From positions 372,001-436,000 of the forward strand of contig NZ_JAGTUK010000002.1 in NCBI RefSeq assembly GCF_018224615.1: DNA of 64,000 nt. Direction: 5' to 3'. Source of the stretch: Microbacterium paraoxydans. Lineage in GTDB: Bacteria > Actinomycetota > Actinomycetes > Actinomycetales > Microbacteriaceae. The notes beneath the pieces were generated by a model, which did no database searches, was not told where the DNA came from, and was given only the letters and a program-made list of their open reading frames with translations. This document shows, in pieces, positions 1 through 8,742 of this stretch; the first letter of the stretch is position 1, and the number at the start of each line of letters is the position of its first letter. Both the position numbers and the translations under genes were made by a program.

Positions 1-2
1 CG

Positions 3-284
3 GTGCCGTGGTTCGTGCCGGTGCTCGCGATCGGGTTGGTCGCCACGGCCCTGGCGTATCTGCTCGGCATCGCGTCGACGCGGATGCTCGGGTCGCGCCT
101 GGCCTCGTTCGTCGCGCTGGCCGAGGTCGTGGCGGCGCTGCTGTTCGGGTGGCTGCTGCTGGGCCAGCTGCCGGATGTGCTCCAGGCGGTCGGCGGCGTG
201 CTCGTGCTCGCGGGTGTCGTGGCGGTGAAGCTGGGGGAGCCGCAGGTCACCACTCCCGAGCCTATGTATACGAATACGGCCTGA
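3..284 (+). CDS. DMT/EamA-family transporter, C-terminal fragment
   Basis: C-terminal 93 residues of an inner-membrane drug/metabolite transporter; the gene begins outside the window. What is visible is three hydrophobic segments separated by short loops, with the charged turn after an ASTRMLGSR-like stretch and a helix pair rich in Ala, Leu and Val. This matches the last helices of the EamA repeat of DMT permeases, which export amino acids or small metabolites by a proton-coupled mechanism. The substrate cannot be inferred. The stop codon at 282-284 lies beyond the first GTATAC operator-like site of the next gene, so that site is inside this coding region. Confidence 0.75.
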   Translation: MPWFVPVLAIGLVATALAYLLGIASTRMLGSRLASFVALAEVVAALLFGWLLLGQLPDVLQAVGGVLVLAGVVAVKLGEPQVTTPEPMYTNTA

Positions 285-325
285 TCTTCTTCCAGCGCCC
301 ACGTCGAGCGCCGTTATGTATACAC
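264..325. promoter_or_regulatory. Tandem GTATAC operator-like sites and -10 box of gntR-prp
   Basis: Two decamers, ATGTATACGA at 264-273 and ATGTATACAC at 316-325, share the core GTATAC. Their dyad centres are 52 bp apart, about five helical turns, so both face the same side of DNA. The second overlaps a TACACT -10 hexamer (321-326) placed exactly 7 nt before the gntR ATG. The core fits the T-GTNTAC-A half-site style of FadR/FCD-type GntR regulators, so autoregulation by the adjacent GntR is the natural reading (inference). Confidence 0.6.
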
Positions 326-332
326 TGAGGCC

Positions 333-998
333 ATGGTCCTCTCCGTCGAGCGCACGTCCGCGAGCGATCGCGCCTACACGGCCCTCCTCGACGACATCCA
401 GTCCGGCGCCCTGCCCGCCGGCCACGTGCTCGGCGAGGTCGAGCAGGCCGAACGGCTCGGCGTCAGCCGCACGCCCATGCGGGAAGCCCTGCGCCGCCTC
501 GCCGCCGACGGGCTCGTGGTGCAGCAGTCGCCCCGCGTCACGGTCGTCGCCGCGCTCGACGCCGACGACATCCGGTCCCTGTTCGAGATCCGCCGCGCGC
601 TGGAGGAGACCTCGGCCCGGCTTGCCGCCGCCCGGGGCGACGCCGACCTCTTCGCGTCCCTCGCCGACGAGTTCGCCCACGTCGACCTGTCCAGGGCGGC
701 GGGCCGCGACGCCTACTACGCCCTGATCGCGCGGTTCGACGCCGCCCTCGACGCCGCGGTCGACAACGACTACATCGCCGCGGCCCTGCGCACCGTGCGC
801 ACCCACCTCGTACGGGTGCGGCGCATGGCCAGGGACAAGCCCGCGCGGCTCGCCGCGTCCGCCGCCGAGCACCGCACCATCGCGCAGGCGCTCGCCGCGC
901 GCGACGGCGACCTCGCCGCCCACGCCACGCACGTGCACCTGCACAACGCGCTCGCCGGCATCCTCGACTCCCTCCCCGACAGCGAAGGACACTCATGA
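333..998 (+). CDS. GntR-family transcriptional regulator (FCD domain)
   Basis: 221-residue DNA-binding regulator. The N-terminal winged helix (about residues 10-75) contains the typical [19 protein letters not shown] recognition segment. The rest is an all-helical FCD ligand-binding domain with the [13 protein letters not shown] entry helix and conserved histidines toward the end. Its stop overlaps the prpD start (ATGA), so it is the first gene of the prpDBC operon and probably its local regulator, sensing a propionate or methylcitrate intermediate (inference). A TACACT -10 box at 321-326 puts the transcription start on the A of the ATG, implying a leaderless mRNA. Two GTATAC sites flank the promoter. 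Confidence 0.88.
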   Translation: MVLSVERTSASDRAYTALLDDIQSGALPAGHVLGEVEQAERLGVSRTPMREALRRLAADGLVVQQSPRVTVVAALDADDIRSLFEIRRALEETSARLAAARGDADLFASLADEFAHVDLSRAAGRDAYYALIARFDAALDAAVDNDYIAAALRTVRTHLVRVRRMARDKPARLAASAAEHRTIAQALAARDGDLAAHATHVHLHNALAGILDSLPDSEGHS

Positions 999-2521
999 CC
1001 GTCTCCCATCACGTCCGCGTGCACGCCAGCTCCGAGAACCTCGCCAGGCAGGATCAGCTCGCCTGGAAGATCGCGGAGGTCGCCGCAGACCCGGTCGAGG
1101 TCGAGCAGGCCGTCGTCGACATGATCATCAACCGCCTGATCGACAACGCGTCCGTCGCTGCGGCCTCCCTCACCCGCGCGCCGATCAACGCCGCGCGGGC
1201 GCAGGCGCTCAGCCACCCGGTGTCGACCGGAGGCGCCGGCGCCAACCTGTTCGGCACGCCCCTCGACCGCCGCACCAGCCCGGAGTGGGCTGCGTGGGCG
1301 AACGGCGTGGCGGTGCGCGAGCTCGACTACCACGACACGTTCCTCGCCGCCGAGTATTCGCACCCCGGCGACAACATCCCGCCGATCCTCGCGGTCGCGC
1401 AGCACACCGGCAAGGACGGCAGGGCGCTCGTGCGGGGCATCGCCACCGGCTACGAGATCCAGATGGACCTGGTGCGCGCGATCTGCCTGCACAAGCACAA
1501 GATCGACCACGTCGCCCACCTCGGCCCGTCCGCCGCCGCCGGCATCGGCACGCTGCTCGGCCTCGACGTGGAGACCATCTACCAGGCGGTCGGCCAGGCC
1601 CTGCACACCACTACCGCGACCCGGCAGAGCCGCAAGGGCGAGATCTCCACGTGGAAGGCGCACGCCCCGGCCTTCGCGGGCAAGATGGCCGTCGAGGCGG
1701 TCGACCGGGCCATGCGCGGGCAGACCAGCCCCGCGCCGATCTACGAGGGCGAGGACGGCGTGATCGCGTGGATGCTCGACGGCAAGGACGCGGCCTACGA
1801 GGTGCCGCTGCCCGCCGCGGGCGAACCCAAGCGCGCGATCCTCGACTCCTACACCAAGGAGCACTCCGCGGAGTACCAGGCGCAGGCGCTGATCGACCTC
1901 GCCCGTCGCCTCGGTATCGCGAACCCGGCTCTGCGCGACCCGGCGAACGTCGACGCGATCGTGATCCACACCAGCCACCACACGCACAACGTGATCGGCT
2001 CCGGCGCGAACGACCCGCAGAAGTACGACCCCACCGCCTCGCGCGAGACGCTCGACCACTCCGTGCCGTACATCTTCGCGGTCGCGCTGCAGGACGGCGG
2101 CTGGCACCACGTCGACTCCTACACCCCGGAGCGCGCCGGACGCGCCGACACGGTCGCGCTGTGGCACAAGATCACCACGGCCGAGGACCCGGAGTGGACC
2201 CGCCGCTACCATTCGGACGACCCCGACGAGAAGGCGTTCGGCGGTCGTGTCGAGATCCGCCTGACCGACGGCACCACCGTGGTGGACGAGATCGCCGTGG
2301 CCGACGCGCACCCGCTCGGCGCGCGCCCGTTCGCCCGCGAGAACTACATCACCAAGTTCCGCCTGCTGGCCGAGCCCGTGCTGGAGCCGGCCGAGATCGA
2401 GCGGTTCCTCGACCTGGTGCAGCGGCTGCCCGAGCTCACGGCCGAGGAGGTCGGGCAGCTGTCGATCGTCGCGAAGCCGGGGCTGATCGACGCGGCACCG
2501 GCACCCGCGGGGCTGTTCTGA
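995..2521 (+). CDS. prpD: 2-methylcitrate dehydratase (MmgE/PrpD family)
   Basis: 508-residue cytosolic enzyme that dehydrates 2-methylcitrate to 2-methyl-cis-aconitate in the methylcitrate cycle. Seen: the long all-alpha MmgE/PrpD domain with the [15 protein letters not shown] and [17 protein letters not shown] segments, the [16 protein letters not shown] helix and a C-terminal small domain. Length is near the family norm (about 480-510). Start ATG overlaps the gntR stop, and its own TGA overlaps the prpB ATG (TGATG), so translation is coupled along gntR-prpD-prpB-prpC. Confidence 0.93.
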   Translation: MTVSHHVRVHASSENLARQDQLAWKIAEVAADPVEVEQAVVDMIINRLIDNASVAAASLTRAPINAARAQALSHPVSTGGAGANLFGTPLDRRTSPEWAAWANGVAVRELDYHDTFLAAEYSHPGDNIPPILAVAQHTGKDGRALVRGIATGYEIQMDLVRAICLHKHKIDHVAHLGPSAAAGIGTLLGLDVETIYQAVGQALHTTTATRQSRKGEISTWKAHAPAFAGKMAVEAVDRAMRGQTSPAPIYEGEDGVIAWMLDGKDAAYEVPLPAAGEPKRAILDSYTKEHSAEYQAQALIDLARRLGIANPALRDPANVDAIVIHTSHHTHNVIGSGANDPQKYDPTASRETLDHSVPYIFAVALQDGGWHHVDSYTPERAGRADTVALWHKITTAEDPEWTRRYHSDDPDEKAFGGRVEIRLTDGTTVVDEIAVADAHPLGARPFARENYITKFRLLAEPVLEPAEIERFLDLVQRLPELTAEEVGQLSIVAKPGLIDAAPAPAGLF

Positions 2522-3423
2522 TGCTGTACTCCACGGTCTCCCCGGCGGAGAAGCGGCGCCGGTTCCGCGAGCGCCTGGAATCCGGCGAGCTGCTGCGGTT
2601 CCCCGGCGCGTTCAACCCGCTCAGCGCCCGGCTGATCGAGCAGAAGGGGTTCGACGGCATCTACATCTCCGGGGCCGTGCTGTCTGCCGACCTCGGGCTG
2701 CCCGACATCGGCCTGACCACCCTCACCGAGGTCGCCGGGCGCGCCAAGCAGATCGCCCGCATGACCGATCTGCCCGCGATCGTCGATGCCGACACGGGTT
2801 TCGGGGAGCCGATGAACGTGGCCCGCACGATCCAGGAGCTGGAGGACGCGGGACTCGCCGGCACCCACATCGAGGATCAGGTGAACCCGAAGCGCTGCGG
2901 CCACCTCGACGGCAAGAGCGTGGTGGACGAGGACACCGCGATCAAGCGCATCCGTGCCGCCGCCGACGCCCGCCGCGACGAGAACTTCCTGATCATGGCG
3001 CGCACCGACATCCGCGCGATCGAGGGGCTCGACGCGGCGATCGACCGCGCGAAGGCCCTGGTCGACGCGGGGGCCGACGCGATCTTCCCCGAGGCGATGC
3101 GCACGCTCGACGAGTTCGCGGCGATGGCCGAGGCGCTCGACGTGCCGATCCTCGCCAACATGACCGAGTTCGGCAAGAGCGAGCTGTTCTCGGTGGATCA
3201 GCTCCGCGACGCGGGCGTGCGGATGGTGATCTGGCCCGTATCGCTGCTGCGGATCGCGATGGGAGCGGCGGGCCGGGCGCTCGATACGCTGAACGACGAA
3301 GGGCACCTGACCTCGACGCTCGGCGAGATGCAGCACCGCGCCGATCTGTACGAGCTGATCGACTACGAGTCGTACAACCGTTTCGACTCCGGCGTCTTCA
3401 ACTTCACCATCACGAAGGAGTGA
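2521..3423 (+). CDS. prpB: 2-methylisocitrate lyase
   Basis: 300-residue PEP-mutase/isocitrate-lyase superfamily enzyme that cleaves 2-methylisocitrate to pyruvate and succinate. The catalytic loop KRCGH is at residues 124-128 (Cys126), and the metal-binding DADTGFG stretch is at 89-95. Length fits PrpB (about 295) rather than the 430-residue glyoxylate-cycle AceA. The ATG at 2521 shares a base with the prpD stop; longer in-frame extensions upstream are shadows of prpD. The last codons carry the AAGGAG ribosome-binding site used by prpC. Confidence 0.95.
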   Translation: MLYSTVSPAEKRRRFRERLESGELLRFPGAFNPLSARLIEQKGFDGIYISGAVLSADLGLPDIGLTTLTEVAGRAKQIARMTDLPAIVDADTGFGEPMNVARTIQELEDAGLAGTHIEDQVNPKRCGHLDGKSVVDEDTAIKRIRAAADARRDENFLIMARTDIRAIEGLDAAIDRAKALVDAGADAIFPEAMRTLDEFAAMAEALDVPILANMTEFGKSELFSVDQLRDAGVRMVIWPVSLLRIAMGAAGRALDTLNDEGHLTSTLGEMQHRADLYELIDYESYNRFDSGVFNFTITKE

Positions 3424-3425
3424 CC

Positions 3426-4559
3426 ATGACCGAGCCGGACATCAAGAAGGGCCTCGCGGGGGTCGTGGTCGACACGACCGCGATCTCGAAGGTGAACCCC
3501 GAGACGAACAGCCTGCTGTACCGCGGCTACCCGGTGCAGGAGCTGGCCGACACGCAGCCGTTCGAGGCCGTCGCCTACCTGCTGTGGAACGGCGAGCTGC
3601 CCACGGGCGACGAGCTGGCCGCGTTCCGGGTGGAGGAACGACAGCACCGCGCGCTGGCCGACAACGTCAAGGCCGCGATCGACCTCGTACCGCTCGATGC
3701 CCACCCGATGGACGAGGTGCGCACGGCGGTGAGCCTGATCGGGGCGTCCGACCCCGGCGCGGGCGGATCGGTGCTGGATGCCGGCGGCAGCCCGGAGGAG
3801 AACCTCGCCCGCAGCATCCGGCTGTTCGCGGCGCTTCCGGCGATCGTCGCGTACGGCCAGCGCCGCCGCCGCGGCCAGGAGGTCGTGCCCCCGCGCGACG
3901 ACCTCGACTACTCGGCGAACTTCCTGTGGATGACGTTCGGCGAGGAGGCCGACCCGGTCGTGGTCGACGCGTTCAACCGCTCGATGATCCTGTACGCGGA
4001 GCACTCGTTCAACGCGTCCACGTTCACCGCCCGCGTGATCACCTCGACGCTCAGCGACCTGTACTCGGCCGTGGTCGGGGCGATCGGCGCGCTCAAGGGC
4101 CCGCTGCACGGCGGTGCCAACGAGGCCGTGCTGCACATCTTCGACGAGATCGGCGACGCCGACAACGTGACCGCGTGGCTGGACAAGGCCCTCGCGGAGA
4201 AGCGCAAGATCATGGGCTTCGGTCACCGGGTGTACAAGCGCGGCGACTCGCGCGTGCCCACCATGAAGGCCGCGCTCGACACACTCGTGGAGCACTACGA
4301 CCGGCCGGAGGTGGCCGCGCTGTACGACGCGCTGGAGTCGCAGTTCGTCGAGCGCAAGGGCATCTACCCGAACCTCGACTACCCGTCGGGTCCGGCGTAC
4401 AACCTGATCGGGTTCGACACGCTCACGTTCACGCCGCTGTTCGTGGCGGCCCGGGTCACGGGGTGGACCGCGCACGTGATCGAGCAGGCGGGCGCGAACG
4501 CGCTCATCCGTCCGCTGTCGCACTACGACGGCGTGGACGAGCGCCACGTCGAGGCCTGA
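3426..4559 (+). CDS. prpC: 2-methylcitrate synthase / citrate synthase 2
   Basis: 377-residue citrate-synthase-fold enzyme that condenses propionyl-CoA with oxaloacetate. Visible are the MGFGHRVYK active-site segment (His267) and the late aspartate-bearing FTPLFVAARVTGWTAH region; length suits methylcitrate synthases (about 375-390). I prefer ATG 3426, 5 nt after AAGGAG (3415-3420), over the GTG at 3420 that would overlap the ribosome-binding site. It is the last gene of the gntR-prpDBC operon and is followed by a strong hairpin terminator. Together the three enzymes turn propionyl-CoA from valine and odd-chain fatty acids into pyruvate and succinate, the missing step being aconitase, encoded elsewhere. 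Confidence 0.94.
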   Translation: MTEPDIKKGLAGVVVDTTAISKVNPETNSLLYRGYPVQELADTQPFEAVAYLLWNGELPTGDELAAFRVEERQHRALADNVKAAIDLVPLDAHPMDEVRTAVSLIGASDPGAGGSVLDAGGSPEENLARSIRLFAALPAIVAYGQRRRRGQEVVPPRDDLDYSANFLWMTFGEEADPVVVDAFNRSMILYAEHSFNASTFTARVITSTLSDLYSAVVGAIGALKGPLHGGANEAVLHIFDEIGDADNVTAWLDKALAEKRKIMGFGHRVYKRGDSRVPTMKAALDTLVEHYDRPEVAALYDALESQFVERKGIYPNLDYPSGPAYNLIGFDTLTFTPLFVAARVTGWTAHVIEQAGANALIRPLSHYDGVDERHVEA

Positions 4560-4571
4560 CCCGCATCGTTC

Positions 4572-4606
4572 GAACGCCCCCGCCGGGATCCTCCGCGGGG
4601 GCGTTC
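4572..4606 (+). terminator. Hairpin terminator after prpC
   Basis: Perfect 12-bp inverted repeat, GAACGCCCCCGC at 4572-4583 and its complement at 4595-4606, with an 11-nt loop, starting 12 bp after the prpC stop. No long T-tract follows, as is usual in GC-rich actinobacteria. Confidence 0.8.
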
Positions 4607-4726
4607 TGGCGTCTCTCCGCCGGTGCTGTAGCGCGCCGCGGTGCCGGGGTCAAGGCGATGCGAGGGATTCTCCGGCGGAGTAGAACCGGATGCGGGCCGT
4701 TCGCGCCCGCGCACGAAGGAGGGTCC

Positions 4727-6205
4727 ATGTCCGCATCCGAGGTCACCGTCAAGGAGGTCCGGTCACTCGTCCCGGCCCGCATGGACCGGCTCCCGTGGTC
4801 GCGTTTCCATTGGATGATCGTCGTCGGGCTCGGGTTCTCGTGGATCCTCGACGGCCTCGAGGTGCAGATCGTCGCGGCGAACGGTTACGCGCAGACGCTG
4901 GGCATGGGCCCGGCCGAGGTCGGACTGGCGGGTACGTGCTACCTGCTGGGCCAGGTGTTCGGGGCTCTGGTGTTCGGGCGACTGGCCGACCGGCTCGGCC
5001 GCAAGAACCTCTTCCTCGTCTCGCTCGCGGTGTATCTGGTGGGGTCGGCGGTGGCCGGTCTCGCGTTCGCCCCCTGGTTCTTCTACATCTGGCGCTTCGT
5101 GGCGGGGGCGGGCATCGGCGGCGAGTACGCCGCGATCAACTCCGCGATCGACGAGATCATCCCCGCGAAGTACCGCGGTCGCGTCGACATCGCGATCAAC
5201 GGCACGTACTGGGGCGGTGCGGCCCTGGGTGCCGTGGCGAACATGTTCTTCCTCAACACCGATCTGCTGCCGGCCGACCTCGGCTGGCGGCTGAGCTTCT
5301 TCGTCGGCCCGGTGCTGGGCCTGCTCATCATCTGGCTGCGCCGGCACATCCCGGAGAGCCCGCGGTGGCAGATGACCCACGGCCGGGAGGACGAGGCGGA
5401 GCGCAACGTCGACGCGATCGAGGAGCGCATCCGCAAGGAGGGCAAGACGATCGACCCGGTCGACGAGGACCGCGCCATCACGGTGAAGGAGTACGGCAGC
5501 GTGCCGTTCCTCGTGATCGCGAAGGTGCTGTTCCGCAAGTACCCGCGGCGCACGCTCGTGGGCATCACGATGATGGTGACGCAGTCGTTCCTCTACAACG
5601 CCATCTTCTTCACGTACGCGCTGGTGCTGGAGAACTTCTACGACACCCCGCCCGCCTCGGCGTCGCAGTACTTCATCGTGTTCGCGATCGGCAACCTCGC
5701 CGGTGCGCTCATCCTCGGGCACTTCTTCGACACGTGGGGGCGGCGGCGCATGCTGTTCGGCACGTACGTGCTCGCGGGCGGCATTCTGCTGGTGAGCGCG
5801 TTCCTGTTCAACGCGGGCGTGCTCAACGCGGCCACGCACACCGCGTTCTGGTGCGCGTCGTTCTTCTTCGCCTCGGCGGGCGCATCGGCCGCCTACCTCA
5901 CGGTCAGCGAGATCTTCCCGCTGGAGCTGCGCAGCCAGGTGATCTCGTACGTGTTCTCGATCGGACAGCTCGTGGGCGCCGTCGCTCCGGTGCTGTACGG
6001 CGCGCTGATCGGTGCCAGCGCCGAGTCCGGCGACCGGGGCCCGCTGTTCTGGGGCTACGTGCTCGGCGCCGGGGTGATGATCTTCGGCGGCGTGATCTGC
6101 GGGATCTTCGGCGTGAGCGCGGCCGGCAAGTCGCTGGAGGACATCGCCGATCCGCTGTCGCTCGTGGAGACGGGGAAGAAGAGCGTCACCCCCGACTCGG
6201 CCTGA
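4727..6205 (+). CDS. MFS transporter, metabolite/sugar porter type
   Basis: 492-residue, 12-helix inner-membrane carrier. The loop after helix 2 carries GRLADRLGRKN (MFS motif A), helix 4 carries GAGIGGEYAAINSAIDE, and PESPRW follows helix 6, features of the sugar-porter and metabolite:H+ symporter subfamilies. A strong AAGGAGGG ribosome-binding site (4716-4723) sits 3 nt before ATG 4727, which fixes the start. It follows the prpC terminator, so it is probably a separate unit. Its position next to the methylcitrate operon suggests an organic acid such as propionate or a methylated acid as substrate, but this is only inferred from location. Confidence 0.85.
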   Translation: MSASEVTVKEVRSLVPARMDRLPWSRFHWMIVVGLGFSWILDGLEVQIVAANGYAQTLGMGPAEVGLAGTCYLLGQVFGALVFGRLADRLGRKNLFLVSLAVYLVGSAVAGLAFAPWFFYIWRFVAGAGIGGEYAAINSAIDEIIPAKYRGRVDIAINGTYWGGAALGAVANMFFLNTDLLPADLGWRLSFFVGPVLGLLIIWLRRHIPESPRWQMTHGREDEAERNVDAIEERIRKEGKTIDPVDEDRAITVKEYGSVPFLVIAKVLFRKYPRRTLVGITMMVTQSFLYNAIFFTYALVLENFYDTPPASASQYFIVFAIGNLAGALILGHFFDTWGRRRMLFGTYVLAGGILLVSAFLFNAGVLNAATHTAFWCASFFFASAGASAAYLTVSEIFPLELRSQVISYVFSIGQLVGAVAPVLYGALIGASAESGDRGPLFWGYVLGAGVMIFGGVICGIFGVSAAGKSLEDIADPLSLVETGKKSVTPDSA

Positions 6206-6220
6206 GCGCCGTCGCGGGCG

Positions 6221-6823
6221 TCAGCGGGCGAGCCAGGTGCGCAGGGAGCGCGTGACCCACGGCAGCACCCAGTAGGTCATGATCGGGGTGAGCACGAGCG
6301 TGGTCGCCAGCACCCGCAGCCAGATGGGCAGTCCGTCCCAGCCGGGCACGGGGCTCATGGCGTAGGTGAACGCGAGGTTCACGGGGAAGAAGCCGAGCCA
6401 GATCGACACGGCCTGCTTCCAGCGCGGCGGTGCCGGGGCGACGGTGACCGTGCCGGTCGTGCCGTCGGACTCGACCACGGGGATGGAGCCGGTCGACGGC
6501 TCGTCGAACCAGCCCTCGATGCCGGTGCGGCGCTTGGAGCGTTCGCTGCGCACGAAGCCTTCGCCCATCGAGAGCCACCACGCGCGTTCACCCGACTGCT
6601 CCCACGCGGTCAGCGACTCCTCGCTCGCGAAGCGGTAGAGCATGTGCCACACCTGCGAGTCCTCGCCCGCGCGCACCCACCCGGAGCCGAGGAAGCCCGG
6701 GTACTTCGTCGCCAGGTTCACGCCGGTCTGCACCCACGCGGTCGCCTCGGCGATGCGCTCGGGGTCGACCTCGCGGCGGATGGAGACGGTGACGGGCTCG
6801 GACACGGGGGCGGAAGCGGACAT
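6221..6823 (-). CDS. ABM-domain protein with C-terminal membrane anchor
   Basis: 200 residues. The N-terminal half (about 10-110) resembles the ferredoxin-like antibiotic-biosynthesis-monooxygenase fold, with a repeated pattern of conserved Trp, Tyr and Phe (PGFLGSGWV, WHMLYRFAS). The C-terminal third has two membrane spans (around 135-155 and 165-190). Such ABM-plus-transmembrane proteins are widespread in actinobacteria with no firm function. It is convergent with the MFS gene, only 15 bp away. A GAGGA ribosome-binding site precedes the ATG at 6823. Confidence 0.72.
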   Translation of the reverse strand: MSASAPVSEPVTVSIRREVDPERIAEATAWVQTGVNLATKYPGFLGSGWVRAGEDSQVWHMLYRFASEESLTAWEQSGERAWWLSMGEGFVRSERSKRRTGIEGWFDEPSTGSIPVVESDGTTGTVTVAPAPPRWKQAVSIWLGFFPVNLAFTYAMSPVPGWDGLPIWLRVLATTLVLTPIMTYWVLPWVTRSLRTWLAR

Positions 6824-6938
6824 GGTGCGGTCCTCGGGGGGTGGGGGCGTCGGGGTGCGGACGCCGGGCGGGGGCGCCAGGGTCGCGGCGCCAGCACGAT
6901 TCTATTTCTCCTGCGCGCCGCGGCGGCTGCACGGAGAA

Positions 6939-6968
6939 GACCCCCGCCGACCCGATTCGGCGGGGGTC
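6939..6968. terminator. Terminator-like hairpin between divergent genes
   Basis: Perfect 12-bp stem, GACCCCCGCCGA at 6939-6950 paired with 6957-6968, with a 6-nt loop. Neither neighbouring gene ends here, since both start from this gap, so it may close an unannotated small transcript or act as an insulator. Confidence 0.55.
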
Positions 6969-7147
6969 ACGCGGCGTTGGGGGCCGCGACGGGAGCGAGA
7001 GTGCTCACCGTGCGCACGGAGGACGCGTGTACCCGATCCGGTCTGAGTCTCTGTCCGTGCATCTGCAGTTGTAACCGGCCGAGGTGACGCGGCGGTGAAC
7101 GGCCCGCGAACGACATCGTTCGGGCCGACGACGCGATGCCACCGAAG

Positions 7148-7190
7148 ATACAAGGACGTCCTCGTATTTTCACGGACACCGGAGTAAACT
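7148..7190 (+). promoter_or_regulatory. mmsA promoter with 20-bp near-perfect palindrome
   Basis: ATACAAGGACGTCCTCGTAT at 7148-7167 is symmetric at 18 of 20 positions and overlaps the -35 region of a TAAACT -10 box at 7185-7190. The size and symmetry fit a TetR-type repressor site. No TetR gene lies in the window, so the regulator would act from elsewhere. Confidence 0.6.
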
Positions 7191-7228
7191 CGCGATGTGC
7201 CAACGACGGCACGGAGGGATGTCACACA

Positions 7229-8728
7229 ATGACCCGTACGATCCCGCACTTCGTGGGCGGAACGCTTCTCACTCCCGACGACGGACGCTTCGCCGACGTC
7301 TTCGACCCCAGCACCGGCGCGGTGCAGGCGCGCGTGCCGCTCGCCTCCGCCGACGAGGTGCGCCGCGTGATCGGCAACGCCCAGGAGGCGCAGGCCGCGT
7401 GGGCCGCGACCAACCCGCAGAAGCGCGCCAGGGTGCTGCTGCGGTTCCTCGACCTGGTGCAGCGCGAGATGCAGTCCCTCGCCGAACTGCTCGCGAGCGA
7501 GCACGGCAAGACCGTCGACGACGCGAAGGGCGACATCCAGCGCGGCCTCGAGGTGATCGAGTTCTCCGCCGGAGCGCCCCACCTGCTCAAGGGCGAGTAC
7601 TCCACGGGTGCGGGCGCGGGCATCGACGTGTATTCGATGCGGCAGCCGCTGGGCGTGGTCGCCGCCATCACCCCGTTCAACTTCCCCGCCATGATCCCGC
7701 TGTGGAAGGCCGGGCCCGCGCTCGCCGCCGGGAACGCGGTCGTGCTCAAGCCGAGCGAGCGCGACCCCTCGGTGCCGGTGCGACTGGCCGAGCTGTTCCT
7801 CGAGGCGGGGCTCCCCGCGGGGGTGCTGAACGTGGTGCACGGCGACAAGGAGGCGGTCGACACGCTGCTCACCGACGAGCGGATCCGCGCAGTCGGGTTC
7901 GTCGGGTCGACGCCCATCGCCGAATACATCTACGCCACCGCGGCCGCGAACGGCAAGCGCGCGCAGTGCTTCGGCGGGGCCAAGAACCACATGATCGTGA
8001 TGCCGGACGCCGACCTCGACCAGGCCGTCGACGCGCTGATCGGGGCGGGCTACGGGTCGGCGGGGGAGCGCTGCATGGCGATCTCGGTCGCGGTGCCGGT
8101 GGGCGAGGAGACCGCGGACGCCCTCGCCGCCAAGCTCGTGGAGCGGGTCGCGCAGCTGCGGGTGGGTCCCTCGCTCGCGGCCGACGTCGACTACGGCCCC
8201 CTCGTCACGCGCGACGCTGTCGAGCGCGTGACCGGGTACATCCAGCAGGGCGTGGACGAGGGCGCGACGCTGCTGGCCGACGGGCGCGGCTTCACGGTGC
8301 CGGGACACGAGGAGGGCTTCTACCTCGGACCGACGCTGTTCGACCACGTCACGACCGACATGGCCGTCTACCGCGAGGAGATCTTCGGGCCGGTGCTCGT
8401 GATCGCCAGGGCCGCGGACTACGAGGAGGCGCTGCGCATGGCGTCGCAGCACGAGTACGGCAACGGCGTGGCGATCTTCACGCGCGACGGCGACGCCGCC
8501 CGCGACTTCGCCGCCCGGGTCGAGGTGGGCATGGTCGGGGTGAACGTGCCGATCCCGGTGCCCATCGCGTACTACACGTTCGGCGGCTGGAAGCGCAGCG
8601 GCTTCGGCGACCTCAACCAGCACGGTGCCGACGCCTTCCGCTTCTACACCAAGACCAAGACGGTGACGAGCCGCTGGCCCTCCGGCATCCGCGACGGCGC
8701 GAGCTTCGTCATCCCCACCATGCACTGA
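7229..8728 (+). CDS. mmsA: CoA-acylating methylmalonate-semialdehyde dehydrogenase
   Basis: 499-residue aldehyde-dehydrogenase-fold enzyme that converts methylmalonate semialdehyde, NAD+ and CoA into propionyl-CoA, CO2 and NADH in valine and inositol catabolism. Seen: the TPFNFPAMIPLWKAGPALA cofactor segment and the catalytic Cys282 in AGERCMA, whose Arg before the Cys is characteristic of MmsA. The ATG at 7229 has GGAGGG 10 nt upstream. It is followed by acyl-CoA dehydrogenase and mmsB genes with short gaps or overlaps, which fixes the pathway as valine degradation and links its product directly to prpDBC upstream. Confidence 0.93.
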   Translation: MTRTIPHFVGGTLLTPDDGRFADVFDPSTGAVQARVPLASADEVRRVIGNAQEAQAAWAATNPQKRARVLLRFLDLVQREMQSLAELLASEHGKTVDDAKGDIQRGLEVIEFSAGAPHLLKGEYSTGAGAGIDVYSMRQPLGVVAAITPFNFPAMIPLWKAGPALAAGNAVVLKPSERDPSVPVRLAELFLEAGLPAGVLNVVHGDKEAVDTLLTDERIRAVGFVGSTPIAEYIYATAAANGKRAQCFGGAKNHMIVMPDADLDQAVDALIGAGYGSAGERCMAISVAVPVGEETADALAAKLVERVAQLRVGPSLAADVDYGPLVTRDAVERVTGYIQQGVDEGATLLADGRGFTVPGHEEGFYLGPTLFDHVTTDMAVYREEIFGPVLVIARAADYEEALRMASQHEYGNGVAIFTRDGDAARDFAARVEVGMVGVNVPIPVPIAYYTFGGWKRSGFGDLNQHGADAFRFYTKTKTVTSRWPSGIRDGASFVIPTMH

Positions 8729-8742
8729 ACCGAGGAATCGAC

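Larger units (their letters stand above)
6824..7228. other. 405-bp divergent intergenic region with two hairpins
   Basis: This is the only gap above 300 bp. It separates the minus-strand ABM gene from mmsA. It holds a terminator-like hairpin (6939-6968), a second imperfect hairpin (7100-7127), a 20-bp operator-like palindrome (7148-7167) and a TAAACT -10 box (7185-7190). I find no convincing coding frame: the candidates are rich in Arg and Gly and lack a ribosome-binding site. Confidence 0.6.

Noticed and set aside
770..2311. A 513-codon minus-strand frame opposite prpD
   Set aside because: Shadow of prpD, with Val/Asp/His-biased composition and no homology visible.
3420..3425. GTG 3420 as prpC start
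   Set aside because: It overlaps the AAGGAG ribosome-binding site; ATG 3426 has ideal 5-nt spacing.
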